64,000 bases of DNA from Caldicellulosiruptor bescii DSM 6725 (GTDB lineage: Bacteria > Bacillota > Thermoanaerobacteria > Caldicellulosiruptorales > Caldicellulosiruptoraceae), in NCBI RefSeq assembly GCF_000022325.1, contig NC_012034.1:2169501-2233500 (forward strand), written 5' to 3'. The notes under the pieces are model-generated. The model made no database searches. It saw nothing but the letters and a program-made list of their open reading frames with translations, and was not told the DNA's origin. Shown one piece after another: positions 36,638 to 48,165 of the stretch (the stretch's first letter is position 1; each line of letters begins with the position of its first letter). A program made the translations under genes and the position numbers.

Positions 36638-38439
36638 TTTACTTTGCCCCCTAAGGTTTCGGGTTTTACTGGTTCCATAGGAAAGACTTCAACTTGATTT
36701 GTCTCTTTGTTTAGCTTGCATACGTGATATATGTTGTATCTTTCATCTCTTGGCTTTGGCCACAAATCGCTGTAATTTTCGAACATCAAGTGCGGTCCTC
36801 TGCTTTCATCTCTTAAAATGCAACTTTTTACCACTGCCTCTGCACACAAAAGCATGTTTTTTAGCTCTAAAAGATATTCATACTCAACAGGCTTGATTTT
36901 TCTTGTTTTCAACTCCTCAATTTTCATAAGTGCTTTTTGAAGTCCATCCTGATGTCTCACAACACTTGCGTACAAATCCATAACCCTATTTAGTTCTGAT
37001 ATAGCATTCTCCAAATCAATGCCATCTTCAGCTATATAGATTTTATAGCTTTCAAACAGGCGGTTTGCTTCAGAAATTGCAGATTCTTCATCAATCGAAG
37101 TGTTTGAGGCAAATTCAAAGCTACTTTCCCCTGCTATCTTACCAAAAACCTGAGTATCCAAAAGTGCATTTCCGCCTGGTCTGTTTGCTCCATGCTGTCC
37201 GCCTGCACACTCGCCACAGGCATACAAGCCACTAATTGCTGTATTTGCATTTTCTCTAATTTTTACACCACCCTGGAAATGCTGAATTGATGGCGCAATT
37301 TCTAACATTTGGTTTCTAAGGTCAATTCCTCTTTTCAAAAACCACTCAACTGTCTGAGGATTTATTTCACAAAGTCTTTCGTATGGAGTAGATCTTTTAT
37401 TTGTAAGATTTTTAACTTCTGAGTAATATCTTTGTTTTAAGTCTTCTCTTAGGTGTTTAAATTCAAAACCTTTTGGATTTTGAGTAAAGTCTAAAAACAC
37501 TTTACCCCCACGGGCAATCTCTCTGAACACTGCAATGTCTATCAAACATGTCTTGTGCTCGTAGCTTATTGGCCACGTTGCACCTTTTTCAAATACATCA
37601 TTGTACGCGATAGGATAATTTAATAAAAATTCTTCTCCTTTTTCATTTACAAACCTGGGGACACATCTCATTATACTTCCTGAACACGCAAGTTTTGTTT
37701 TGGGGGATGAAAGACCTATTTGAATAAACTCCATATTCACAAGCAAAGCCCCTGCACGAAGTGCCATTGCATACCCATCACCTGTCATGCGTGGTGGAAA
37801 CACATTGCTTTTATAAATACTTCCTGCCCCACCTGTTGCTAAAACAATGGCTTTTGCAAGTATTATGATATTTTGATTCCCTTTAAAAGCAATTGCTCCG
37901 CAAACTTTGTTATTCACAACAATCAAATCACTTATCATCACATCTTCTAAAACTTCAATATCCTTCATCTCACCAAGCTTTCGAATCAAAGCCTTTTCTA
38001 TTTGAACAGCAGTATCAGGTCCTGTAAAACATGCACGCGCATATATAGAACCGTCTGTCACAAATTGAGCAGGTACGCCATTTTCTTTTACAAACGGAAC
38101 ACCGAGACTATCTAAGTAAAAATAAGCATCGGCTGAGTTTTTTGCTAAAATCTCAGCCAAGTCATAATCAGAAACAAGTCCGCCAATCTCATAGATATCT
38201 TTTGCATGATATTTCCAGTTATCTTCACCTTTAGGCTCTGTTGTGGGAAGTGTGACATGGAATGCCATTCTATCAGAGTATGCAAGAGCTGTAGTACCAC
38301 AACTTCCTATTTTTCCTTTACTTGCCAGCAAAACTTTTATTCTTTTTCGGCTCTCATATGCTCTTTCACACGCTGCAATTGCAGCTCTCAAACCTGCTCC
38401 GCCACTACCTACTACCAGCACATCTGCTTTGTATATCAC
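36634..38439 (-). CDS. fumarate reductase/succinate dehydrogenase-type FAD flavoprotein
   Basis: Flavoprotein of 601 residues. The FAD-binding start is ADVLVVGSGGAGLRAAIAA, a second FAD contact is LATGGAG, and the late motif GLYACGECAGGQHGANRPGG is typical of SdhA/FrdA/AspO/AprA proteins. The capping region ends with RDESRGPHLMFENYSDLWPKP. No heme, FMN or membrane part is present. It starts with GTG after GAGGTGAA, two bases past the DHOD-like gene. Substrate unknown; not a normal SdhA because no SdhB or membrane anchor gene is nearby. AprA-like or an unusual enoate reductase are alternatives. Confidence 0.82.
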   Translation of the reverse strand: MIYKADVLVVGSGGAGLRAAIAACERAYESRKRIKVLLASKGKIGSCGTTALAYSDRMAFHVTLPTTEPKGEDNWKYHAKDIYEIGGLVSDYDLAEILAKNSADAYFYLDSLGVPFVKENGVPAQFVTDGSIYARACFTGPDTAVQIEKALIRKLGEMKDIEVLEDVMISDLIVVNNKVCGAIAFKGNQNIIILAKAIVLATGGAGSIYKSNVFPPRMTGDGYAMALRAGALLVNMEFIQIGLSSPKTKLACSGSIMRCVPRFVNEKGEEFLLNYPIAYNDVFEKGATWPISYEHKTCLIDIAVFREIARGGKVFLDFTQNPKGFEFKHLREDLKQRYYSEVKNLTNKRSTPYERLCEINPQTVEWFLKRGIDLRNQMLEIAPSIQHFQGGVKIRENANTAISGLYACGECAGGQHGANRPGGNALLDTQVFGKIAGESSFEFASNTSIDEESAISEANRLFESYKIYIAEDGIDLENAISELNRVMDLYASVVRHQDGLQKALMKIEELKTRKIKPVEYEYLLELKNMLLCAEAVVKSCILRDESRGPHLMFENYSDLWPKPRDERYNIYHVCKLNKETNQVEVFPMEPVKPETLGGKVK

Positions 38440-38441
38440 TT

Positions 38442-39587
38442 TTAAACTTCACCTCTTCTTACCATTAAGATTGCCTTGGCTGGGCACAGTTCTGCACAAA
38501 GTCCGCAGCCATCGCAGTTTTGATTTACTTTAAACTTTCCATCATCCTTTTCAATTGCATCATATATGCAAACTGTGAAGCACTTGCCACAAGATGTGCA
38601 TTTTTCTTTGTCAATCCTTGCAACAGCCCAGTGCGTTCTGTCAACAGAGTCCATGTCAAGAATTCTACTGCACACCTTTCCTTTAAAATCATCAATTGTG
38701 TTGTAACCTTTTCTCTCCATGTACTCTTCTAAATACTTGTTTATCTTTTTTATAACCCCATAGCCATTCAAAATAACAGTTGTGCAAACTTGAACAGCCG
38801 ACGCACCTGCCAATATGTATTTGACAACATCTTCTCCATTCATGGCACCGCCGCTTGCACTGATACTACATTTCACTTTTGGCGATACAGCGCTTATCCA
38901 CCTCAAACCATACATAATTGCCCACGGACCACCATGCCCTGCATAACCGCCGTGCAAAATGGGTGCTTCTTTCTCAATATCAATGTCAAGCCCTGTAAAT
39001 CTATTGAACATTACAAGCCCGTCTGCTCCTGCACTGTCGAGTCTTAAGGCATCAGATCCCGGATTTGTAGATTGAGGAGTCATTTTGGGTATCACTGGTA
39101 TCTTAACATTGCTTTTGACAAGTTTTGTTGTGTTGACCATCTCTTCAATTACATCCATACCAGACATTATATGCACACCGTGAGGACATGAAAGGTTTAG
39201 CTCTATCGCATCAGCCCCTGCCTGCTCCATAAGCTTGCTATACTCAAGCCATGCATCATCTGTGTAGCAGTTTATACTCGCAATAACTGGAATGCTTAGC
39301 TTTTGTTTTGCTTTGAATATAAATTCAGCATACTCTTGAGGGTTAAATTCGCTTGCCTGTTCATATGAGTAAAGCGTAAACGTGTTTTCATGCTTGACTA
39401 TTTTAAACCGTGGAGTGGGTGCAATTCTGCATATTTCCTTTTGAAAAAGACTTTTTGTCACAACTGCCCCAGCACCGTTTTCTTCGCATCTTTGAAGCCT
39501 CTCCACAGTTCCAGTAATGCCAGCAGATGCAACAATTACAGGTGTTCTTAAATTCAGCTTTGCATACGTCGTTGATAGGTTTGGCAT
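38442..39587 (-). CDS. dihydroorotate dehydrogenase-like flavoprotein with two 4Fe-4S motifs
   Basis: Protein of 381 residues. The FMN barrel (about 1-300) contains ELNLSCPHG with the candidate catalytic Cys134, VIPKMTP and SASGGAMNGEDVVKYILAGA. The C-terminal tail has two ferredoxin motifs, CTSCGKCFTVC and CDGCGLCAELCPA. The architecture recalls dihydropyrimidine dehydrogenase PreA. It is first in the four-gene redox cluster, after an AGAGGAGG site. Its linkage to a fumarate-reductase-like flavoprotein and two sugar-type dehydrogenases argues against a pyrimidine role; it may pass electrons to or from ferredoxin. Confidence 0.82.
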   Translation of the reverse strand: MPNLSTTYAKLNLRTPVIVASAGITGTVERLQRCEENGAGAVVTKSLFQKEICRIAPTPRFKIVKHENTFTLYSYEQASEFNPQEYAEFIFKAKQKLSIPVIASINCYTDDAWLEYSKLMEQAGADAIELNLSCPHGVHIMSGMDVIEEMVNTTKLVKSNVKIPVIPKMTPQSTNPGSDALRLDSAGADGLVMFNRFTGLDIDIEKEAPILHGGYAGHGGPWAIMYGLRWISAVSPKVKCSISASGGAMNGEDVVKYILAGASAVQVCTTVILNGYGVIKKINKYLEEYMERKGYNTIDDFKGKVCSRILDMDSVDRTHWAVARIDKEKCTSCGKCFTVCIYDAIEKDDGKFKVNQNCDGCGLCAELCPAKAILMVRRGEV

Positions 39588-39625
39588 TTTTATTAAAAAC
39601 CTCCTCTACTTGATTTTAATAAAGT

Positions 39626-39648
39626 AAGGAGTGGGGAAGCCACTCCTT
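39626..39648. terminator. hairpin between the glucuronidase pseudogene and the redox cluster
   Basis: Perfect 9-bp stem (AAGGAGTGG and complement) with a five-base loop in the 192-bp gap. The minus-strand tail ACTTTATT is only partly T-rich, so termination may be incomplete and the redox cluster may receive some read-through. Confidence 0.55.
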
Positions 39649-39782
39649 CTTATTTTGGACATAAATTTATTTGTGTTTAAGATGATTATATCACCTATTC
39701 TTGATAAAGTCAATTTGTTCTTTTGTTTTTATTTTGTTTGTTGTGGATTTAATAAAATTTTAAGCGCAATGAATTATTGTTA

Positions 39783-41345
<1,563 letters not shown>

Positions 41346-41367
41346 TCATAGTGAGGAGGGATATCAA

Positions 41368-42570
41368 ATGCAGAACTTAACAGCACATTTAAACATGATA
41401 AGGGCGATGAAAATGAAACCTAACTTTTCAGAACTTGCAAGAATATATGGGATGGATAGAAGAACAGTTAAAAAATATTATGAGGGTTATGAAGGAAAAC
41501 CTAAGAATAGAAATAAACCAAGTAAATTGGACAAATACTATGATGAGATAAAATCAAAGCTTGCTATCAAAGGAGTTACAGTCAAGGGTGTTTATGAGTA
41601 TTTAAAATCAAAAGATGAGACAATAGGAACATATTCAAACTTCAATAAGTATGTTAAGAAAAAAGGATTAAAGCCAGAGAAGAAAATAAAAGGTCACCCA
41701 AGATTTGAGACAGATCCAGGTGAGCAAGCGCAAGTTGATTGGAAAGAGAATATAAAGCTTGTCTCAAGAAATGGAGAGGAGTTTATCATTAATGTTCTTG
41801 ATTTTAAATTAGGTTATTCAAGGTATTGCTGCTTTGAGATAAACAGGACAAAAACTCAAGAAGAATTAATAGAAACTCTAATAAGAATATTCAAAGATAT
41901 AGGCGGAGTACCGAGAGAGATTTTATTTGACAATACAGCAGCAGTTGTTGATATAACAGGTGAGAAAATTAAAGTAAATTCAAGATTTAAAAGTTTTGCA
42001 AAAGACTTTGGGTTTGAAGTAAAACTGTGCAAACCAAGACATTCGTACACAAAAGGAAAAGTTGAAGCAGCAAACAAGTTTATAGATTGGATACTGCCAT
42101 ATCAGGGTGAATTTGAAACAGAAGAGGACTTAGTAAGGATAATAAAAGAGATAAACGCAAAGGTCAATATGCAGCCAAATCAAACAACTCAAGTTCCACC
42201 TGCTCTTCTGTTTCAAAAAGAAAAAGAGTATTTACAACCCTTGCCAGACAAAAGGTTAATAGACAGTTACCTAAATTCCTACAAGTCAGTTAAAGTCCAA
42301 AAGGACTCTCTGATTTACTACAAGGGAAGTAAATACTCTGTTCCACCCGAATACATAGGAAAGACAGTCCAAGTAAAGGAGGTGGAAAACAAAATTTATA
42401 TTTATTATAACACAAACCTGTTAAGGATACATGTTATTGATGAAAAAAATATCAATTATCACGATGAAGATTACAAGCAGCTAATGCTAATGAGAGTTGG
42501 TCAAAGAGAAGAGCTTAACAAGATATGTGAGGAAAACCTAAAGAAATTTGATAATCTGTTGAAAACCTAA
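41368..42570 (+). CDS. istA: IS21 transposase IstA
   Basis: DDE transposase of 400 residues. An N-terminal helix-turn-helix (FSELARIYGMDRRTVKKYYEG) precedes the catalytic core with Asp in EQAQVDWKEN, Asp in ILFDNTAAVV, and Glu in YTKGKVEAANKFID. The C-terminal part includes the beta-barrel segment VKVQKDSLIYYKGSKYSVPP. GAGGAGGG precedes the ATG. It is intact, so the element may still be mobile. Confidence 0.95.
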   Translation: MQNLTAHLNMIRAMKMKPNFSELARIYGMDRRTVKKYYEGYEGKPKNRNKPSKLDKYYDEIKSKLAIKGVTVKGVYEYLKSKDETIGTYSNFNKYVKKKGLKPEKKIKGHPRFETDPGEQAQVDWKENIKLVSRNGEEFIINVLDFKLGYSRYCCFEINRTKTQEELIETLIRIFKDIGGVPREILFDNTAAVVDITGEKIKVNSRFKSFAKDFGFEVKLCKPRHSYTKGKVEAANKFIDWILPYQGEFETEEDLVRIIKEINAKVNMQPNQTTQVPPALLFQKEKEYLQPLPDKRLIDSYLNSYKSVKVQKDSLIYYKGSKYSVPPEYIGKTVQVKEVENKIYIYYNTNLLRIHVIDEKNINYHDEDYKQLMLMRVGQREELNKICEENLKKFDNLLKT

Positions 42571-42590
42571 AGAAAGGAGAAAATCTAAAA

Positions 42591-43355
42591 ATGAGCAACT
42601 ATGTGAAACTACTTAACAACTTAGAAGAGTTAGGTCTTCACAACATAAAGAATAACCTTGACAAATACTTAGATTTAGTGGCAAGCGGAGAAAAAAGTAT
42701 GACAGATGCATTATATGAACTTAGTAATTTAGAGATAAAAGCCAAAGAAGAAAGGGCGATATTAGGATGTGTGAGGGTGGCAAATTTCCCATTTATAAAA
42801 GGTATAGAAGATTTTGATTTTTCATTTCAGCCAAGTATAAACAAGCAACAGATAATGGACTTAATGAGTTTGAGATTTTTAGAGGGTAATGAAAATATAC
42901 TATTTGTCGGAACACCAGGGGTAGGGAAAACGCATCTAGCCACAGCAATAGGTATAGAGTGTGCAAAACGAAGGTATTCAACATATTTTATACATTTTCA
43001 AGAGTTAATAGCCCAGCTAAAGAAAGCATTATTGGAGAACAGATTAGAGTACAGACTTAAGCATTTTTCGAAATACAAAGTTTTAATAATAGATGAGATA
43101 GGTTATTTGCCAATAGACAATGATGGAGCAAATTTATTTTTCCAGCTGATATCGAGCAGATATGAGAAGAGCAGTACAATAATAACAACTAATGTTGTAT
43201 TCTCAGAATGGGGAGAGATATTTGGTGGAGCGACAATAGCAAATGCAATTTTAGATAGGCTACTGCATCATTCTTACGTGATTTTCATAAAAGGTCCTTC
43301 ATACAGATTACAGTCAAAAACAGCATATTTTAGCAATACAAACCAGCAAAGTTAA
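42591..43355 (+). CDS. istB: IS21 helper ATPase IstB
   Basis: AAA+ ATPase of 254 residues that assists IstA in target capture. Walker A is GTPGVGKTHLATAIG, Walker B is KVLIIDEIGYLP, and the sensor region IITTNVVFSEWGEIFGG matches IstB/DnaC-like proteins. AAAGGAG precedes the ATG, 20 bases after istA. Intact. Confidence 0.96.
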   Translation: MSNYVKLLNNLEELGLHNIKNNLDKYLDLVASGEKSMTDALYELSNLEIKAKEERAILGCVRVANFPFIKGIEDFDFSFQPSINKQQIMDLMSLRFLEGNENILFVGTPGVGKTHLATAIGIECAKRRYSTYFIHFQELIAQLKKALLENRLEYRLKHFSKYKVLIIDEIGYLPIDNDGANLFFQLISSRYEKSSTIITTNVVFSEWGEIFGGATIANAILDRLLHHSYVIFIKGPSYRLQSKTAYFSNTNQQS

Positions 43356-43413
43356 GTTTATTTTTTGTACATTTTTATTTTCGATTTTTTGTTCATTTTG
43401 ATATTGACATTTA

Positions 43414-43420
43414 CAAAAGG
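43414..43420 (+). repeat. right target-site duplication of the IS21 element
   Basis: Second copy of CAAAAGG directly after the element. Confidence 0.9.
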
Positions 43421-43795
43421 CAAAAACCCACCTTTGTTCTGGGCTATTTCCTTACCATTTAAAAATACTCTTGCGTGATGAGTAGCACTTCCAACTCTCA
43501 AAACTATTCTTTTGTCCTTCCAACCTTCAGGTATGTAAAATGTCCTTTCATACCACACATCACCTATGTGATCTCTTATGCTCTCATCCTGGGTTATGTC
43601 ATTGTAGCTTGACGGCACAGGCATCAAAATAGCATCTTCAAGGGGTTTTTCAAACCACCTCTGTTCATAGCCTTTATTGTCCCTGTCAACTTTAAACCTC
43701 CATATACCGCTTAAGTCTTTTATCTCTCTTGTTCTTGTCTCACGTGGATAAAGCATAGCTTACAAAACCTCCTTATTATGTATTTTTTACTTCTA

Positions 43796-46393
43796 TCATA
43801 GCTCATCTCCAATAAATTCTAGCGCAAGCAATGCGTTTAATGACCATTGAGAAGCTATATTCGTTGAAATAAAAGGAATCTCAGCAACAGGCGCAGGTAC
43901 AGTTGCCAATTGTAAATTTATACCTCCATCACAAATAAATTTTAGCCATGGATTTTTGTTATGGTCTAAAAACATCTGCCATATTTCTTTTTTCAATTCA
44001 GGAATATTTTTCTTCATTGCAGCAAAGGCAGCCATCCCAATATTGAGCATGTTCAACTTAAATCCAAAGCTTGGAACACCCCAGCTTTTTAAAATCTCAT
44101 TTTTGTTTTCTTTAAATTCAGTATAAAAAAGGCCCTGCTGAGCACACAATTCTTCAAATTCTTTATCTTCAAAATTCTTGGCTATCTCAAGCCAAACAAG
44201 TGTATTTCCAAAACAAAATACAAAATTTGAACCACCAGTGTATTCAACAGGTTTTAACTGGGTTTTTTCAGGATCATAGTCAAATACCCCACCCGAAATA
44301 AATGCTGCTGGATTTTTCTTCAAAAAGTCCAGTATCTTTATTATCTTTTGTTTGTAAATTTCTTCCTTGTGCCTTTCCCATCTTACAAACCAATTGGCGC
44401 AAAAGGTCATAACATCCGGTCCAACCCTTATGTGTACTCTATTTTCAGGATCATTCGTAAAATACGCACGCATAGGGTCCATGTGCATAATTTGTTTGTC
44501 AATATCTTTTACATCATCCATAAGCTGCCCTATTCTTTCATCGGCAGTAAGATAATAGTAATACCTGTGAAGGTATGCCATGCTAATTCTCACTTCTTTG
44601 CAACCACATCCCCAATGAACAACATTGTGCCTTGAACCCAGTCCCTTGTATTCCCCAAGATGATACACATCTACTTCTGATGTATGTCTTGTCATTGCCT
44701 CAGCCATTTTAAATATATCAAAACGTCCTGTTCTTAAAAACATAAGCCAAAGCCAAATGTTTGGCACAAGCTCTGTGTTCTGCCAAGCATATCCACCAAT
44801 ATCATATTTCCACATATGTCTTACCATATCATAGCTATGCATAAAATCACCATAGTCCCAAAAACCGTACCACTTTCTTCTCTCAACTTCCTTTAGATAA
44901 AAATCAACAATAGCTGTCAGTATTCTTTCAATCTTTTCTTTCTTGGAGTTGCTATTATCCGGTAAATTTAATCCTCCAAATATCTCTGTCTCTTTATACC
45001 TTTCAGGGCTACATACAAGAAGAGGAGAAAATCCTTGCATTTTTGCATATTCCAAAAGCTGCTCACTTGTTGGAGCATAATCAAAACAGTACAGCCACAG
45101 CTCATTTGTATTAGCTATACCATAGGGAGTACTTCTATACTCATCAAACCCTTCATATGAAGAAGATGTGTATGTACCAAAATCATAGTGTCTCAAATCC
45201 ATAACTTCAGCATAAGGTGGCCAAAGCCAAACTATTAAATTTGCCTCAGAAGAAGTTAAATCTTTTGCCTCAAATCCTGAAGGATATTTTTGCCAAAAAT
45301 CCTTTAAAGCTACTCCAAGCCCACCATTCTCATCACCAATATATGCAAACCCCATAGATCTTCTGCCTTCTGTTGCTTTTACAAAACTGCACTGGCAAGA
45401 TGTACGTTTTTTAATAACATAGTGCTCGGAAGAATCTTGAAAAAGAATAAATTCATCCCACTCTGGAGTATTGTTAATCTCCCTAATATAATGGTGGTCC
45501 TCGTCAATATCAAAATCTACTGGTTGTCCATTGACCTGATTTTGAAACATTATTTTGTATCTCTCTTTTCTGTACACATCTATCAAATTTTTTGGTGACT
45601 CACAAAAAAGTCCACTGTCCCCTCCAAATCTTACAAATCTATTGTACAGAGGAGAGTGCAAAGGAAGATCAAATTTTAAGCCCAATCCTTTTATAAAATC
45701 TTGATGGGGATTTCCGTTGTAAATAAATGTATGAACAATCTTAATTTTATCTGAATTTGCATAGAAATATAATCTCAACTCAAAAGGCAACCACCCTTGT
45801 TTGAGTAAAGAGCCATCAAATGTCATCTTGGTATTCCGCAAGTGTCTTCCCCACACCCTTATAACACATCTCAAAGGTCCGTGAGACTCTACTTTTGCAC
45901 CTAATATTTGAGGAATGTATTCTTCTTCAACTTTAGTCTTATATCCTGTAAAATTAGAAATTCTTTCTGTAATAAGAATTTGCGTGAGATTAGAGCAAAT
46001 AATCTTTTGTCCTACTTTTAAATATTCAATAATTTTATCTCCGGTCTTGCTAATTTTGCACTCAAGCTTGCCTGTTGTCACGCTAATATGCTCCTTGTCT
46101 TCATAAACTTCAACCATTGTTTCGAATTTTGTTACGGTATCTTCTTCAATACATGCAAAGAGCTCATCAGGTAAATTGGTGCCAAAGAAAGCAGCGTGGC
46201 TACTCACCTTTACCGACCCATCACCCCAGTATGAAAGTGCCCAGTTTTGAGTAGGAATAATACTTCCATCCTTGTTTCTGACAATAACATTTTCTGTATT
46301 CCAGAGCTGAGCTTTTTTCCATGGAATACAAAACGTTGCACCAATATTGCCTACCTGCGGTTTGACAAGCCATTTTAGCTTTATTTCTTGCAT
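43796..46393 (-). CDS. YetA/PL26-like exo-rhamnogalacturonan lyase family protein
   Basis: Large protein of 865 residues without a signal peptide, near the length of B. subtilis YetA. The N-terminal part is rich in beta-strands (residues 1-440) and the C-terminal part looks like an alpha/alpha barrel (GFWDYGDFMHSYDMVRHMW, DVYHLGEYKGLGSRHNVVHWGCGC). This arrangement matches the PcRGLX/YetA family, some members of which are rhamnogalacturonan exolyases. The neighbouring LplABC-like transporter repeats the yetA-lplABCD linkage of B. subtilis. Assignment is from memory of the family; catalytic residues were not mapped. GGAGG precedes the ATG. It is followed directly by the interrupted glucuronidase gene. 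Confidence 0.7.
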   Translation of the reverse strand: MQEIKLKWLVKPQVGNIGATFCIPWKKAQLWNTENVIVRNKDGSIIPTQNWALSYWGDGSVKVSSHAAFFGTNLPDELFACIEEDTVTKFETMVEVYEDKEHISVTTGKLECKISKTGDKIIEYLKVGQKIICSNLTQILITERISNFTGYKTKVEEEYIPQILGAKVESHGPLRCVIRVWGRHLRNTKMTFDGSLLKQGWLPFELRLYFYANSDKIKIVHTFIYNGNPHQDFIKGLGLKFDLPLHSPLYNRFVRFGGDSGLFCESPKNLIDVYRKERYKIMFQNQVNGQPVDFDIDEDHHYIREINNTPEWDEFILFQDSSEHYVIKKRTSCQCSFVKATEGRRSMGFAYIGDENGGLGVALKDFWQKYPSGFEAKDLTSSEANLIVWLWPPYAEVMDLRHYDFGTYTSSSYEGFDEYRSTPYGIANTNELWLYCFDYAPTSEQLLEYAKMQGFSPLLVCSPERYKETEIFGGLNLPDNSNSKKEKIERILTAIVDFYLKEVERRKWYGFWDYGDFMHSYDMVRHMWKYDIGGYAWQNTELVPNIWLWLMFLRTGRFDIFKMAEAMTRHTSEVDVYHLGEYKGLGSRHNVVHWGCGCKEVRISMAYLHRYYYYLTADERIGQLMDDVKDIDKQIMHMDPMRAYFTNDPENRVHIRVGPDVMTFCANWFVRWERHKEEIYKQKIIKILDFLKKNPAAFISGGVFDYDPEKTQLKPVEYTGGSNFVFCFGNTLVWLEIAKNFEDKEFEELCAQQGLFYTEFKENKNEILKSWGVPSFGFKLNMLNIGMAAFAAMKKNIPELKKEIWQMFLDHNKNPWLKFICDGGINLQLATVPAPVAEIPFISTNIASQWSLNALLALEFIGDEL

Positions 46394-46430
46394 TTTTTAA
46401 GCCTCCAAATTCAATAAGTGTTTTAAAAAA

Positions 46431-46469
46431 AATCTCGTGCGAAATATCAGAAATGTTTCGCACGAGATT
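46431..46469 (-). terminator. terminator or attenuator between the sugar-binding and YetA-like genes
   Basis: Perfect 14-bp stem (AATCTCGTGCGAAA and complement), 11-base loop, then a run of eight T on the minus strand. It sits inside a same-strand gene string, 33 bases after the binding-protein stop. It should limit read-through into the YetA-like and glucuronidase genes. Confidence 0.85.
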
Positions 46470-46501
46470 CTATTTTTAATAAAATTGTTAAGACACAGGT
46501 C

Positions 46502-48070
46502 CTAAGGATTGAGAATCTTATATATGTCTTCTTTGTAAGGAATATTCTTTTTATATTTACGATACAGTGCATTTACTTCTTTTATAATCTGGTCTCCTCC
46601 CTGCCTTCTCCAGTTATCAAGAACTTTCTTAAAGCCCTGGTCATTGAGCTGACCAGTAATATATTTAACGCGCGCATCCTCTATCATATTATCAAGTGTG
46701 ACACCGCGTTTGATATAAGTATCTGACATACCTATCAATGCTTCTGCCGGATTTGGCACAAGAATATTGAGCTTTTCATTCAAAGCTTGCATATCTGCCT
46801 GCAGCTGCAAAAGTGGAGTCATATATCTTGGTGTTCCACCGTTTGCAGGATAAAAATGTAGAACCTGGTTAAGTCCGCTTATTTCTCTTGACAAATCTGC
46901 TGGCAAGTTTGGAATAGGATCTATTTTACCATCTACAAGTTTGTAATGTCTGTTCGGTAGTCCATAACCAAACAGATCCTGCATTGTTCTGTCGCCAAAC
47001 TTATCTAATATCGACATTACTTTCTTGAATGTATTCATATCTTTTACACTTGTCTTTGAAACCATCAGATACCCCGCATAACCAGAAGTCGGCATATTTC
47101 TTAGACCATATTTACCTTTCACAGACACAACAACGTCCATTATATCTGTATCCTTTGCATCTTTTGGAATGATACCGTTGTTCTTGAGGCCATTGTAAAT
47201 TCTGTTTGCAGAGTCTATAACGTCAATCTTTACTCCACCTTTACCCTGTGAGTAATAATCCTCCCATCTTGCACCTGGAACACTCGGGAAGTCATGGTTA
47301 AACAGCTTTTCTTGATACATCTTTCGCCAGAATTTTAAATTTTCTATATATGCATTTGTCAAGAAAGTTGGCACCAACTGTCCGTTTTTGTTCAATCCCC
47401 ATCCATTCGGACCACCAAACCATGTGAGAGTAATATAGAATGGTCCATTGTAGTTGCAAACAATCATTCCATATGTGTCATTTTTTCCATTTTTATCTGG
47501 ATCATTGTAAGTAAACTTCTTTAACATGTTGTACAAATCATCAATAGTTTCAAGCTTAGTGATACCAACATTTTTAGCCCAGTCTTTTCTATAAACAATA
47601 CCATTTCTTCCCAAGGTCCTTGAACGTGGAATACCATATATTTTACCATCAATGGAAGAGTTCCACAGAACTATATCCGGGATTGCTTTTAAATTCTTAT
47701 ATTGCTTTATATACGGTCCAAGTTCCCAGAATGCTCCTGCTTTACATGCACCAATTATAGACGCAGTTTTTCCTGGTACATAAACCACCATTGGAAGATT
47801 TCCACTTGCTAACATAATGTTTAATTTGTCATTGTAACCATCGGCAGGTACCCATGTAAACTCCAGGTCAGTTTTTAGGTACTGTTCTGCTTTTAAAATT
47901 ACTGGACTATTTGATGGCGCAGGCTCTGTCCCAAAATACTGAGCCATGATTGTGAGTTTAAACGAATACTTTGATTTTGATGCACCCAATACTCCTATTG
48001 ATGTTAACAACAAACCTGCAATACAGATACTAACTACAAATAACCTCAAAATCTTCTTAACTTTACTCAT
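46502..48070 (-). CDS. extracellular sugar-binding protein, LplA-like
   Basis: Solute-binding protein of 522 residues, the large LplA/YtcQ-type class. A signal peptide (about residues 1-30, ending near VLGASKS) is followed by KLTIMAQYFG and WVPADGYNDKLNIMLASGNLP. No Cys follows the hydrophobic segment, so this is not a predicted lipoprotein, unlike most family members. It should bind oligosaccharides for the two permeases encoded just upstream. Expected to be abundant and the last gene before the hairpin at 46431. Confidence 0.9.
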   Translation of the reverse strand: MSKVKKILRLFVVSICIAGLLLTSIGVLGASKSKYSFKLTIMAQYFGTEPAPSNSPVILKAEQYLKTDLEFTWVPADGYNDKLNIMLASGNLPMVVYVPGKTASIIGACKAGAFWELGPYIKQYKNLKAIPDIVLWNSSIDGKIYGIPRSRTLGRNGIVYRKDWAKNVGITKLETIDDLYNMLKKFTYNDPDKNGKNDTYGMIVCNYNGPFYITLTWFGGPNGWGLNKNGQLVPTFLTNAYIENLKFWRKMYQEKLFNHDFPSVPGARWEDYYSQGKGGVKIDVIDSANRIYNGLKNNGIIPKDAKDTDIMDVVVSVKGKYGLRNMPTSGYAGYLMVSKTSVKDMNTFKKVMSILDKFGDRTMQDLFGYGLPNRHYKLVDGKIDPIPNLPADLSREISGLNQVLHFYPANGGTPRYMTPLLQLQADMQALNEKLNILVPNPAEALIGMSDTYIKRGVTLDNMIEDARVKYITGQLNDQGFKKVLDNWRRQGGDQIIKEVNALYRKYKKNIPYKEDIYKILNP

Positions 48071-48165
48071 AAATTAACTCCCTCCCGCTTTTTGTTTTTG
48101 AAAAATAAATTTTTGAATTTTGAATTTATCTTCTTGTTTATAACATCTCATTTTACATCTTTACA

